In this document: in pieces, positions 37,535 through 49,354 of the stretch
Position numbering within the stretch: the first letter of the stretch is position 1
Layout: every line of letters starts with the position of its first letter
NCBI GenBank assembly: GCA_027405735.1
Contig: JAPEHQ010000009.1
Location: forward strand, 2,349,074-2,413,073
Source: Mucor racemosus
Taxonomy: Eukaryota > Mucoromycota > Mucoromycetes > Mucorales > Mucoraceae
Reading direction: 5' to 3'
DNA length: 64,000 nt
Made by a program: the position numbers and the translations under genes
Notes under the pieces: generated by a model
Told to the model about the DNA's origin: nothing
The model's database searches: none
What the model saw: the letters and a program-made list of their open reading frames with translations, nothing else

Positions 37535-40083
37535 AGGTAAGGCTGAAACTTAATTTAAATCACCTCTAACGCAATAATTATAAAGGCTATGCTGTTTTAT
37601 CATCAAATAAACTACCACACAATATTAACATGTATAAAGATTTACAGTGATAAGCTTGAATCAAGTGGGTACAGCATCGTAAATTCTTGAAAAAGTTTCC
37701 AAGTATTATAAAATCTCTTATTTTAAGACTTACAAGGCCTATAAGTGGAATATTAATTTCGAAAATTATTCTTGTCCAGATCATCAATTTTGACATTTTT
37801 TAAATTTTTTTTTCTGATTTTGCAAATCTAGAGTTAATTATACTACCAATTATAATAACAAAAAATATACACATATGCAGAATTTAGCGTTCTATTTGCT
37901 CAATAAAAAATATACAATATTTTCATTGCAAAATATTACATGAAAATCCTTTAACCAAAAAACCGTTTTTGGGCCAAAAGTACAAAGTTTCATTATTTAA
38001 CATTTAATATTAAGCGTTTATAAAGTGTGTATTATTTATAGCTACAATTTTCTCTCATAATGTAGTATATTTAAACGTTGATTTTGGTATCAAAATTTGA
38101 TTTTTCTATTTTTTGATCAAAATCATGAGTGTTAGTAAGGATAAAATGAGCCCCAAAAAATGTCCGCTACAAAGTCTGAATTTTCAGACCGTACATGTTT
38201 AAGTATAAGAAAAGTTAAAAAAAAACGCCTTTTTATTTAAAACTTAGACATAGCATAGTATAAGAGCGAGACTTAGTCATTCAACCTTGCTACAGTATGC
38301 TCAATTAAGACGTTGCTCTACGGGCTCGCTTTTGCAATTTTTTAATGAATGTATGATATGACAAACGGTTTTTCTGGTAGAATAATGTATATTTTATGAT
38401 AATAGATATTGTCTATTTTGTTTAGTTTATGGGTTTATGCGCCGTAATGCTGCTTTTGCATTGGATGAAATGAGCAATTTAGCAGGGTTTTAATTGTGCT
38501 AAATAATGTAAAGCCATGAAAATCCTTTTCTACGTGTGTTGTTTCTCTCTTTTTGTTTTCATATTCCAAGAATATACTGTATTCACCGTTTGATAAGGGA
38601 TATCCGACTATAAAGCTGATGATATTTTTTTCTTTTACCTGAATACGCATGCTAACATAAAGGACTAATGTTTTTAATATAGATAGCAGTCTATACTAGA
38701 GACTGATATTTTCATTTAACCGCATTTTAAGATTAAATATCAATATTTACTACTGCATCGTTGAACGTATTTCTTGATTACCAGATCAAATTGAAGACAA
38801 TGATATTTATATCTATTCAATAAAAAGCTATAACTGGCTACAAACCCACAAAATGTTCCAGAAAAGTGATAAAATCTCAAATGATATAGAAACAAAAAAA
38901 AAAGAATAATTTAATGTCTTGTCTAATAAACATAATCTTGATCATAGCTACTGTCATAGAACGGTAATTGCCATTATAGTAAAAGTTTATTATTTGAATC
39001 ACAAATTAAATGTCAATCTCGCGTACATACAATTGACATCCTGTACAACCAATTCAAAGTGTATTCAAAGATAGAACCAAGGAACTTGTTGATAAACAAG
39101 TCCATAAATTTTTTATCATGTTTATTAAACAAGTCCATAAATTTTTACATTCATGAAGAACCAATAATTTTGCCATCTACCAATGTACATAACAACTCAA
39201 CACATTTCATCAACCTTTCTAGATAATCATTGGTCAGTTACAATGATCCATTACTTTTAGATTTCCATTCCCTTTAGATTAGACAATTAATATAAATAGC
39301 AAAAGACTTTCATTAGCCATGAAAATCTTTATCTTATCTTAAAAGAATAAAACAACATCTTATATATTATTTATTACGTGTTTTATTTTCATTTTTTCAC
39401 AGCTACTGTATAATTGAAAACAAATCTTTTTACAACTGACAATCATAATAAACTAAAATAGTAAGTTTAAAAATGGTTAATTTATTTAAATTTTATGTGT
39501 GATAAAGTAACATATATAAGCTTAGATTTGGCTTGCATATAAATTTAAGCAGTAAGTGTTATTTAAGTTTATGCTCGAGCAAAAACCATTGTTGCTGTAA
39601 AAATTATAGCTATAATAAACATATTTGAAAATGATGATAATAATTGTAAATATATTGGTTCTTGCATGTATCGCTCTACATGAACAACGTATTGAATTGT
39701 ATTGTCTATAATCTATATTAATAAAAACAAATGGAATTTTGAGAACGGCACGATGCTTATGTACAGACCAATTTGTGCCCATACGATCAGCTCATTATGT
39801 TCATGGTAAGATTTCATTATTATGCACAAATAGGGATAATGATATGCTTATGGGCAATTCTACTATTATACACACATGGGATTAATGTCATGCACATGGA
39901 CAGAATCTATAATTCTGCACATACAAGGTTAGCGTTGTGCTCGTGTGCAGTTTCGTTTGTTGTGTCCATGTTCATACTGTTGTCTTTTTAGCCATATTCA
40001 GTGGGTACAGCAGCTCAGGCTATAGTGTACAGCCCACCTGGGCACAACGAAATCATCTTGTGCAGCACAGGTCGGCCGTAGTG
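37378..40083 (-). repeat. R1 repeat, right arm of the large palindrome
   Basis: Inverted copy of 33641-35897. Without the 455 bp added by an LTR-D insertion it is 2251 bp, against 2257 bp in the left arm. The inner roughly 1.6 kb is almost base-for-base identical to the left arm. The outermost roughly 300 bp shows many substitutions. The outer end is ...GTCGGCCGTAGTG. Confidence 0.9.
38952..39401 (+). mobile_element. Solo LTR, family D (450 bp), inserted in the right palindrome arm
   Basis: TGTCATAGAACGG...TTTTTTCACA flanked by GCTAC (38947-38951 and 39402-39406). The left arm keeps the empty site (...ATAGCTACTGTATAATT... when reverse complemented), proving the insertion is later than the formation of the palindrome. 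Confidence 0.93.
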
Positions 40084-42221
40084 TATTTGGTTACAGTATT
40101 ACTAAAATCATCAATATCTGAGACCTAAACGTTTTTGAAAAATAAATCCAAAACACATTGTAGTAGTACAGAGTATACCATCGGTTGTGTCTAAACACGA
40201 CGTTTAGTTATTAATTTTGGTAGTCCTCATTTCCATATATATTGAATTTCATTGATTTAGTAGCGTCATTTCATCTAATTTCAAATTGCCTATTAAGGCA
40301 GCAAACCCCGTTTGGTGAAAGGATGGTCTTAATTCGTACGATTTGTCGGTTTTCGAAGATACTAAACAGCCAATTTTGAAGCCAATTTCATTTCTAACTC
40401 ATATTGAAATGTAATTCTTATAAATAGTCTTGTAAACCAAGACCTAGATAGAAGCTCTTGGTGGTTATTTCTTTTACCATTGGTTTTTCTAGTAATAAAA
40501 CCTACATTCTCCATAATAAATGCTACTAGTCTTTATTATTATTCTTTCTATAAATATGATTGTATGTATCCATAAGTTCTCACGATTTATCTTTCGAATC
40601 CATGGGATAATACTAAATTTATAGCGCTAAAAAATATTATAGCTGTAGTGTAGATTTTGAAACTTGCAGCCCCTTTGGAACAATATTTATTGATTATTAC
40701 AAGCGTTTTTCCAGCTGCTTCAATTTTTTGAAGCAGAGGAAGACATATTTCTTGTCGAAAATGGTGATATACTTCTCCAAAAACCGCTGCTAGTTAATGA
40801 AACCATGATATGTTATTCGTATATCCATCATGCATTAATTGCAATCTCAAAATTCAAATTCGAATTATTATTTGATTTTATAAAAATTTTCAAAGAATAT
40901 CTTCTGAAGCAACCCATAAAAAATAATAGCTTAAACAAGTACGAGTTTTTTTTCACTTCTCCATTTTCACAGTAACTCGAACAGGCTGAACCTTTTGCAA
41001 TTCTGTGGATTAGCACTAGACGGATTTAGCATTGCAAACAGAGCTTATCTGGATCCATATTCGGCGAGAACTGGTGAGCTTATTGACTTTAGTGGATGCA
41101 ATAAACTAATAATAAACAGCAAGTAAACAGCTTTGTGTTAAAATTTAACAAACGCACAATGTTCCATGTAAGCTGATATATGATATACTTGTAGTGTATG
41201 TACCCATACCTATACTCATGTAGTAGAGTGGTGGAAGCTTACCTGGATTATTATTTCTAAAAAGCGTATTTTTAATTCTTTTCAGTAAAAGTTCCCAGTA
41301 AAGTACAGGTGCACTTTGGCATTAATTTTCTTGACACGCAGTAGGTCGTGGAAGTTTCCTTTTGAGATCATAATGTCCAAGGTGTATACCTACATACCTA
41401 TCCTCATGTAAAGTTGGAGTTTAATAGGATTAAAATTCATCGAGATGAGCTTTTTGTTGTAGGTTTTTATGGCTGTAGGAAAGTAGGTTTCATATAGGTT
41501 TTAAATGGGGTTCAAATGTTTTCGCTTATATTCAGTCGAATCACGTAAAAGCTTCAAAAAAGATGTACTTTTACTTTATAATCCATTGATATCTCTCGAA
41601 AAATAGGAATATTAATTCCAGAATATAAGTGCACTGGCCAAATTATTGACCAAGATCTACCTAAAATTGATCGTAAAAAATTGAGTACAGTACTTCAATT
41701 GAGGTATTATTTTTTTATTTTCACTAGATAGATATACTAGATCCAACGCTAATCTACTTTGTATTTTTTGTCTCAACAAAAAACACTGATTTTTCGTCGA
41801 GACAATCAAAATAATAATTCATATTACAGTTTAACCCTATGGTAACTGGGTTTCAAAATAAATTTGACAAATCGACCAGAAAATGATCAAAAAATTGAAA
41901 TTGCTTAAAGGCTCATGAACTGCAAAGCAAGTAAACCTAGTGCATTAAATGGTTTTTGTATAGTTTTAAATTTTGCATCCACTTAAACAAAATTCAGATA
42001 AATGTTTTACATTAAATTTTGCGTAAACTGCAATTGAAATTTTGGAGGTTTTTTGAAGATTTATACCATTTTTTCTAAACATATATTAAAAATAATTAAT
42101 GGAAATAATGCGCAACAGAATTATCTATCGATTGAGCCATTGCTGAACCTTCTAGCTGCATTTTTCGTAGAGAAAATGAGATGTTTGTCCATTTTTTTTT
42201 CAAATTCAGAATTTAGGATGA
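40084..42221. other. AT-rich spacer right of the palindrome
   Basis: No gene. At 40346-40410 the minus strand matches the start of the decayed gene at 47431 (ELEMKLASKLAV, stop, then a cognate of YPRKPTD), so a short piece of that family is also here. An imperfect direct repeat with CATACCTAT.CTCATGTA lies near 41210 and 41395. Confidence 0.5.
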
Positions 42222-42830
42222 GGGTATATAAGGGAAAAATTGAAGCTGGAAACCAAAGTATCTTTTTGTACACATTTTTGAGGATATCTCTACGAAAAAT
42301 CAATATTTCGAAAAAAAAACTAAATTGGGTCCGAGAGAGGTCAACGAGGTTGATGACATAATATAAAAAAAAATGCTGCTTAATTTAACGAGTATCTTGA
42401 AATCTACTACAAAAATGTCAAGAAAAAAGGAAAAAATAAAAAAAGGTGCTCTGAATTTTTCATACTGATATATGTTATAGAGCGCTTCAAAGCAAGCAAC
42501 TTTTATTATTAAAAATTGTTAATATAGCTTAATTTTATGTAGAGATATGAAGCCTCGAAGTTTTCAATTTTTAGCAGTGTAATACCTATGCAAATTTGAA
42601 ACATTAGCACTAAACAAGTTGTACCAGCTGCAAAAAATAGGATATTTCCGGATACTCATTTTTGGGTTAAATTTGATCATCTCAAGTACATTAACAGATG
42701 ATTTTTTCTTGATATTATTTAGTGAAAAAAAAAGTTGAGCAGGGATGAAAAGTGGAACCCATTTTTTAGGGAAACGCAGTAAGTTTCACCTGTTTTCGAG
42801 TGTTTCGTGAGACCCAAGTTATTCTCAGGA
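42222..42830 (+). repeat. R2 repeat, copy 2
   Basis: Collinear with 19991-20580 (TATATAAGGGAAAAATTGAA, ACCAAAGTATCTTTTTGTAC, TTGAAATCTACTACAAAAAT, AGAGATATGAAGCCTC). About 85-90 percent alike by eye. Coding content was not recognised. Confidence 0.75.
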
Positions 42831-43986
42831 ATATTTAACATAACTTATAATGCATTTTTAACTGTTTGGTCCTGAGCTCATCTGGTTCACCAATAAAACA
42901 TAACGGGCTACATTAGAAAGATTGTAACTCAATGATGAATTGAATTTCTAGACATTTTGTTTGCATAAAGGGTTGTTTTTATGCTTTTAATCAAATAGTG
43001 GATCTTAAGATGTTTAGTTTGCTTAATCAAATGAGATTAAAGTCAAATAGCGAAAATAAGGTATGCATATTGGCTGAAGCTGCCCCAACTATGGAGATGT
43101 AGACCTGCGATTGATCATCATCAAATTCTTTTTTCGGAAAAAAACACACAAAAACTCGATTTTCATCACGAAAAATATGGCCATAGCTTTAAGTATGCCT
43201 TTAAGATGTAGATATAAACTGGGCCATCATTTGAATCAAGTATATTTTTGACTTATCTATGAAAATGGGGACGTTCCGTTGAAAAACTGAAAACTTTTTG
43301 TGGGAGTTGTCGTAAATATTTTCAGAAAGATTGTTTAGAGGTCAATATAAAGCTAATTATGTTTAAAAACTAATATGAAAGTTTAGCCCACTACATGTTT
43401 TTGCGTAATTTTGATTTGAAGCTTTCATATGTTTCTGACCGAAAATTTTATAAAAATATGTCAAACACCGTAAATAGACGAAAAGCAAGCCAAAAAGTCA
43501 AATCAACCAGATATCTTTATTTAATTACACATAATATCAACAAAAATAACAAAAAAAAAAGACGACCATACTTTGCATAGTAACTCTACTGTTGATTTTA
43601 CTTTACTTGCTTTTGAAAGGTTAAAAAAAATCCTTGAAGTAATTGATAACGCTCAAAAATGACAGTTTAAATCAAAAGCCAAAATAAATTGTTGCCTCTC
43701 AAATTACTTTTCTTTCTATTGTAACCTGAAAAAGCTACACCAAAAGACATATAAAATACTGGATAACTTGCTGTGGTGTTTATATGATTAAATGATTAGA
43801 TGATGTTTGTGTATACAAAGCTTCAATTCAACAACTACTTTATCGGCTATTAAAAAAAAATAGTTACTTTCTTTCGATGTGTATTATTGTAGCCAACCAT
43901 TCTCTATTTACTAGGGGTGGGTTGTGCTAGAAAAATTTGATTTTTTTTATTTGACATATCCTCTCTTTCTTATTTAAAATACTATT
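42831..43986. other. Intergenic upstream of the mS23 gene
   Basis: AT-rich, no gene recognised. The last 120 bp before the ATG at 43987 should hold the promoter of the ribosomal protein gene. Confidence 0.5.
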
Positions 43987-44701
43987 ATGGCTTTCCGTGC
44001 ACCACCCACAGGACTTGCAAAGCATGTTTCCAACATGTTGAAAGGAAATTTAATGAAAAAGCCACCAGTATGGCTTTCAGTAGTTCAAGCTATCCCCCCT
44101 GGACCCAGTGTTATCCGTTCTCAAAACCCTGAAGCCAATATTTCAGGTCAAACAGAGTTGGAACAAAGCTTATTAGCCAAACCTCGCCAAACTCATCGTC
44201 TTCGTCATTCTGAAAAGCATTTACGTACACCTCCACCTAGACCTCGTGCTATTGTTTATCCTGAAGATAAACTTAGAAGACAATTTTTCAAGGATCATCC
44301 TTTTGAATTATCTAGACCCAAAGTTTTAGTAGAAAATGATTTAGGTATCAATCGTACTGATTTCAGTAAACTCATGTTGGACGGTATGCACCCCTCTCAA
44401 ATTGATGGTGAAGCGTAAGTTTTTTTTTTTTTACCATCATATTAGGATACTAAATTGTTAGAATAGTGTAATCAAATATCAACTTTATTTAATGACTCAT
44501 GAAAAGATGCCCGAAAGAAAGGCTTACGCTAAAGCAACATCAGAATTCTATGAAATTAGAGCACAACAAGAAGAAGACGAAAGAGCCGCAAGAGAAAAGA
44601 TGAATAATGTGTTGCAAACTCTTCAAAGTAAGAAATGGACACAAAAGGCATTATACCTTGAAGAAAGAGCTTTGAAGCAAGGCCAAGCAAGTCAATTTTA
44701 G
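43987..44701 (+). CDS. rsm25: Mitochondrial small-subunit ribosomal protein mS23 (Rsm25)
   Basis: Component of the mitochondrial ribosome small subunit. The N-terminal block LAKHVSNMLKGNLMKKPPVW and the central YPEDKLRRQFFKDHPFELSR followed by PKVLVENDLG are the family signature. The second exon opens VIKYQLYLMTHEKM and continues with a charged helix (RAQQEEDERAAREK). Exons 43987-44414 and 44467-44701, with a 52-nt intron, give 220 aa, a normal family length. The stop is 57 bp from the stop of the convergent Iml2 gene. Confidence 0.9.
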
Positions 44702-44758
44702 AAAAACTCCAAAATGTGTATAAATAAATTTATAAATAAAAAATATAATAATGATGAT

Positions 44759-47306
44759 TCAAGAGGATGATGCTATACTATTTGTGGAGGAGGGTTGATT
44801 TAATGCTACAGAGAAGCGTTTCTTATCATCGATGGGTTCAGGTTTTGGGTCTGTATAGCCTAATTCTTCTGTATGTGTTAGTGCTAAATTAAGACGTACA
44901 GCTAATCGATGTTCAAAATCATGTTTTCCATGATCTAAAGCCATTTCCCAAACTTGTCTACTTTTATTTTTGAGATCAAGCGACCAACAAGAGACACCTG
45001 CTTCCCATAAAGCATAAGGAACTGTCCAAGTATCTTGTAAAATACATTCCTTGTGATCCAAGACCCAATTGATGTCCAAAGTAGTATCTTCAGGTCTACC
45101 AAGTACATTTAAAATAGAAGCTTTGACCACCAACAATGAAGCTCTTTCATCAAAATAATCAGGCATTGGTGCATCTGGTGCCAATTCCATCATTCTTTGC
45201 TCTTGCTCAAGATTTTCACACTTTTGGATAGCCGCTAAACCTCGTTGAACGCAATTCAAAGCATGGGCCAATAACTCAGGGCTAACATAAGGGAATAGAT
45301 TCCAAATACACATGTATTCAAGAATGGGAGCATAGAAATCCAAGTTTTGATAACCACTTTTTTGAAACATGGTTATTTTACGAAGAACGTACGAGTCAAT
45401 GTCTGATAATCGACCACCAAGTTTCTTTACAACTAATTGAGGTATTTCTGCAAAGATCAAAATGGCTTCAGTACGGTCGCCCATCATTTCGTAGCAAGCA
45501 CCTTGAGCATACCTACAAAAGGCAGTAGACCAATATTGTTGCTTATATAAATACTCAAATGTAGCTGCGGCATGATTCCAATTACCAGTCAACATGTGGT
45601 TAATAGCCATTTCAAATCTACATGAATTTGTTACAGCTACTTCTGCCCATTCTCCACGACTTATTTCTGCCGCATATAAGAATGATTGCGTAGATAATGG
45701 TAAATCTAGGCCATTTCGAGCCATGCGACCTGCAAAAAAGAGGAATACGGCAGAATTGGGATGATATTTTTGAGCGTCTAATAAAATCTGTTGGTCATTG
45801 TTAATATTATTCATCTTGATATTGTATAACGAAAAATCTTACATCCATGGCTGTTTTCTTGTAAACATCAGCCATGATTTGTGGAGCAAATGAAATGGCA
45901 GCTGTATAATAAGCTAATAACATGATTGTAGCCATAGATGATCTTACTCGTTTACTTTGACGGCATTCATTCAATAATACAAAGCCATATTTCTTGTTGG
46001 GTTGCCAACCAAATGCTGAAATTGCCTTTAAAATTTTAGCTGGTAAAGCTGACAATACCAAATGAACAGAGCCAATACTAAGTGCGATATTAGTATACAA
46101 ATGCTTGTGTATGTCTATTAAAATTTACCCGAATTGTACACCTGAAATTGTATCTGAATCCATAAATGCTAAATGGTCTGCACCCATTTTTTGGTATTCT
46201 GACCACACATAACTATAAGACGAATATGCTATAGACAAAAACTTGTGGTTAGATATTAGAATTCAATCCTGATCTACTAATTTAATTACCTCTTCTTAAA
46301 TTTAAACCACATTTAACGTATCCCATTACAGATTCCTGCAGTAATTGCAAGATGGCAATTTGAAGACAGCATTCTGCTTTTAAAACATGAGCACGCAAAA
46401 CACTATTGGGTGGATAATTCCCAGAAGGTCGAGCAGTTTCTGTAGTAGGTGTAACGGCTGTTGCATCTGTTGAAGAAGCATCGTCCTTCTTTTTCAAATA
46501 ATTATAATATCCTGAAAAATATCCATACACTTTAGATGATTTCTTGGATGCTTCTAATTGAGTATTGGCAATATCATAAGTTTCATTTAATGCATTCAAT
46601 GCCATTGTTTGATCTTGATCTGCTGAGGTCTGTTAAAATGTAAACATTAATATCCTTGTGCTACATCAACGATAGATCTTTTTATGTGTGCCTTACCATG
46701 ACAGCTTTTGAGTGTGTTTTTTTTTTGTTTGTGTGAGAAAAAAGAATGTTATTATGTGTAAACTTTACATTTCACTAGTATTGTTTACCTTTTAAAAAGG
46801 CCATTGAACTAAGAGCCAAAGCATTCAGCGGATCACTAAGAAATTGCATGTTAATCACATGAATACATTGTAATTGCATGGTTTACTTACCAATCTGCCT
46901 TTTCTTCAAAGATAGTTTTTGCTGCCATGAATTGATTATCAAATAAATGATTTAATCCTTTAATTACTGATTCATCTGTGCTATAAAATGTTAATATTCG
47001 TATCCCCCCTCCTTCCCCCTGAATTTATATTTTAAAAGACTTGCCTTCTTTTTCTTGTTCTCTTGGGGTAAGTGGATTCAAAGTTACTTGTCCTTTCTTT
47101 ATTTGAATCAAATTTGCACCAAATCTTTCTGGATCTGCTGCTTTGATGATTTTTATTTCCTCTTCAGTACGTTTATGAGGAACAAATTTGTTTTTTTCTT
47201 TTTCTCGGTCAATTTGCGATGCCAAATTAAACTCATCTTTTAAAATATTTGTAATGGCTTCGATTTTTGGTTCTTCTTTTGTTACTACTGGCTCTGTCAT
47301 ATTCAT
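44759..47306 (-). CDS. Iml2/TTC39-family outer-membrane TPR protein
   Basis: Member of the Iml2/TTC39 family (DUF3808); yeast Iml2 is linked to lipid-droplet-dependent clearance of protein inclusions and is found at mitochondria and ER. Family blocks: GLNHLFDNQFMAAKTIFEEK, then SKVYGYFSGYYNYLKKKD, ECCLQIAILQLLQESVMGYV, FGIGSVHLVLSALPAKILK and YHPNSAVFLFFAGRM, followed by TPR-like helices to the end. Eight exons are needed: 47045-47306, 46891-46975, 46789-46835, 46697-46704 (8 nt), 46290-46629, 46129-46228, 45843-46077 and 44759-45814. All phases agree and sum to 710 aa. The first intron is GC-AG, the fourth exon is a microexon, and the last intron is either 28 nt or 52 nt. The first exon's N-terminus (MNMTEPVVTKEEPK...) is not conserved to my knowledge, so the true start could differ. 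Confidence 0.88.
46697..46704 (-). other. 8-nt microexon in the Iml2 gene
   Basis: CTGTCATG, preceded by ...CTCAAAAG and followed by GTAAGG. Including it keeps the frame (AFLK-AVM-TSADQDQ); skipping it shifts the frame downstream. Confidence 0.7.
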
Positions 47307-47430
47307 TATTACGAGAAAGGGAGCAAAAACGAAAAAAAGAGAAAATACAAAAATTAAGAGGTAAAAATAAAAGACTTCGGTACCACCAATAAATTTTTTG
47401 TTGGTCAGTACAACTTATTATAAAGTTTAT
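47307..47430. promoter_or_regulatory. Short promoter region of the Iml2 gene
   Basis: About 120 bp of AT-rich sequence between the Iml2 ATG and the start of the decayed repeat gene. No clear TATA box. Confidence 0.35.
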
Positions 47431-48312
47431 GAGTTAGAAATGGAATTGGCTTCAAAATTGGCTGTTTAATATCCTCGAAAACCGACAGATACTGATGACA
47501 TTCGTCGACAAGTTTTTAAACAAGAATTTGATCGAAGTTACAAGGAAACCGACTTTGATTATGATTGGATAAGAAACTCTTACTACAACCTACTTTTAAA
47601 ATACGAAGCTGACAGTTTCAAAACAAGGCACAACGAAGAATGGTACAAAGCTCACATTTGAGCTTTAATGACACTTGCTTCAATCAAACAACAGTCGAAG
47701 TAGCAAGGTTAATAGTAAATTTTTGGATATGTTTTACATAGAGTGCTTCAGATTTTCTAATACAATTTCAGCCTTTAAAAAAAATAGAGGTGAGATCTCC
47801 TCATTGGCGTCATCTAAGCGAAAAAAAACAGCGACAGGCGTCTTGATTCAGTTGGGGGCATAGCAAGAAAGAAGATGAGCACTCGTTGTGATATGATTTT
47901 CCGAGAGTTGTTCAATAACACTGAAGAAATAAGGGAATATGATGCAACCGAATCAGGTAGCTCATATGAAGGCGAGCAAGGTAGTAAGCTTTTGACAGAA
48001 GGCTATTTAAAACTACCAAAAATGTTAAAGGATATGCTAGATCAGCTTTGTTATCTTTATCCAGAAGCTAATAAGGACGATGTTGAAACAGTGGCTATTG
48101 TTAATTCTGGTCTTTTCTCTCAAGCCTTGCATGTTGGTAGACCTGTTATTTCATAACTCGCGTACGATGTATGGTACCGACCCCAATTTCTACTAATGTC
48201 ACTCATTTCGGCTCTTCAGTGCTTCCAGCATTATATGCTAGCTTCACAGTAAGAGAAATTTGTAAAGCAGGTTCAGAAGTCATGCAGCTCGCCCTCGTTT
48301 TCTACCAGTGAT
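47431..48312 (+). pseudogene. Decayed repeat-associated gene of unknown family
   Basis: Broken reading frame whose pieces read ELEMELASKLAV, a stop, TDTDDIRRQVFKQEFDRSYK with FDYDWIRNSYYNLLLKYEAD, then after a shift near 47660 SFNDTCFNQTTVEVAR. After another break comes RKKMSTRCDMIFRELFNNTE with EYDATESGSSYEG and TEGYLKLPKMLKDMLDQLC. After a shift near 48155 it continues ITRVRCMVPTPISTNVTHFG and SSVLPALYASFTVREICK, then a stop. At least three lesions. Piece-wise codon structure shows it was once coding. A short second copy of its start lies at 40346-40410 (minus). The style recalls repeat-linked hypothetical proteins of Mucoromycota, possibly from a transposon; I cannot name the family. Confidence 0.65.
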
Positions 48313-48406
48313 TCCTCTTGATTACAAAACTGCTTAGAAATGAAACAGATATAATAGTCCACCACAAACCTCTACTTCGTATAAAAAATGATTTAAAAAA
48401 AACTAT

Positions 48407-48476
48407 AAGAGTCAGGGGATAAATATCATAAGAGTCAGGGAATGAATATCAAAAGGGTCAGGGAAAAAATATGATA
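48407..48476 (+). repeat. Three tandem units of about 24 bp
   Basis: Units of the form AAGAGTCAGGG(G/A)ATAAATATCAT, the last one degenerate. Confidence 0.75.
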
Positions 48477-48523
48477 CTTTTTTATGATTTATGGTGTCCT
48501 CCAAATAAAGTATTATAATGGTA

Positions 48524-48706
48524 CACCTTTTGCCAAAATGATGTCGCAAAAAAAAAAAATGAAAGAGTATCGTATGCTTTTAGAAAAGAGTGTCGCATTT
48601 TTTAAAAGAAAAGAGTGTCATGCTTTTTAAAAACATACAACACCCTTTCATTTAAAAGCACAACATTTTAACTTTTTTTTTTGCGACATCATTTTGGCAA
48701 AAGGTG
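48524..48706. mobile_element. MITE of 183 bp with perfect 24-bp terminal inverted repeats
   Basis: The left end CACCTTTTGCCAAAATGATG (then TCGC) is perfectly inverted at the right end, which finishes CATCATTTTGGCAAAAGGTG. TA dinucleotides on both sides (48522-48523 and 48707-48708) form the target duplication typical of Tc1/mariner-type elements. The interior also folds weakly (AAAGAGTGT / ACACCCTTT). No coding capacity. Confidence 0.88.
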
Positions 48707-48708
48707 TA

Positions 48709-49354
48709 TTTGGAAGATATCATAAGTTATAAAAAGTACTATACTTATTACATAATCTCCGGACAATGTCCGGCGGTTCACCCATGCCCGATACAATCGG
48801 CGATTGAAAAAGTGCCATCATAAAAAAAATATCTTGACCTCTTAATACCAATTACATTGGGTGAAATTTTATAAAATTCGTCATTCAAAGTATTTTTTCG
48901 ATTTGATCCAAGGTATCTTCTATATAATTCCAATAAGGAATATATTCTACGACATGTCCTCTATCTAATGGTACTTTTCTTTTCTTTTTTTTTTTATATA
49001 ATAGAATACTTTTTAGCTTTTAATAAAGTTAAAGAGTATACTCTAAACTCAAAAAATTCATACAAAAAAAAAAAAATATTGATCTATTATTATTATTATG
49101 CAACAATATACAAACAAAAAAGTTTATTATATAACATATATTAACCACTTAACTTGTTTTCATATATGCATCCTGATAGCAGTGTTTTGTTTCCACAACA
49201 GATCTTGACAATATATACAATATTTACCATGTCATAATAAAATTAGAATACAAACAGAATAATCGTGTATGATTAATATAAGCAATTTTTTATAGGAAAG
49301 AAAGTGGAAATATATATATATAAATGTATACTTGTGATATCATCAAGAAGGCAA
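48709..49354. other. Spacer downstream of the U1-70K gene
   Basis: AT-rich, no gene seen. Holds the U1-70K 3' UTR (which lies leftward of its stop at 49355). Confidence 0.5.

Noticed and set aside
33641..40083. Palindrome as an assembly artefact
   Set aside because: The right arm carries a private LTR insertion and the outer arms differ at many sites, which a duplicated contig would not show. Long-read confirmation would still be welcome.
48760..48810. Short GC-rich hairpin (CCGGACAATGTCCGG) resembling an RNA element
   Set aside because: Too short, with no tRNA-like cloverleaf or known RNA signature.
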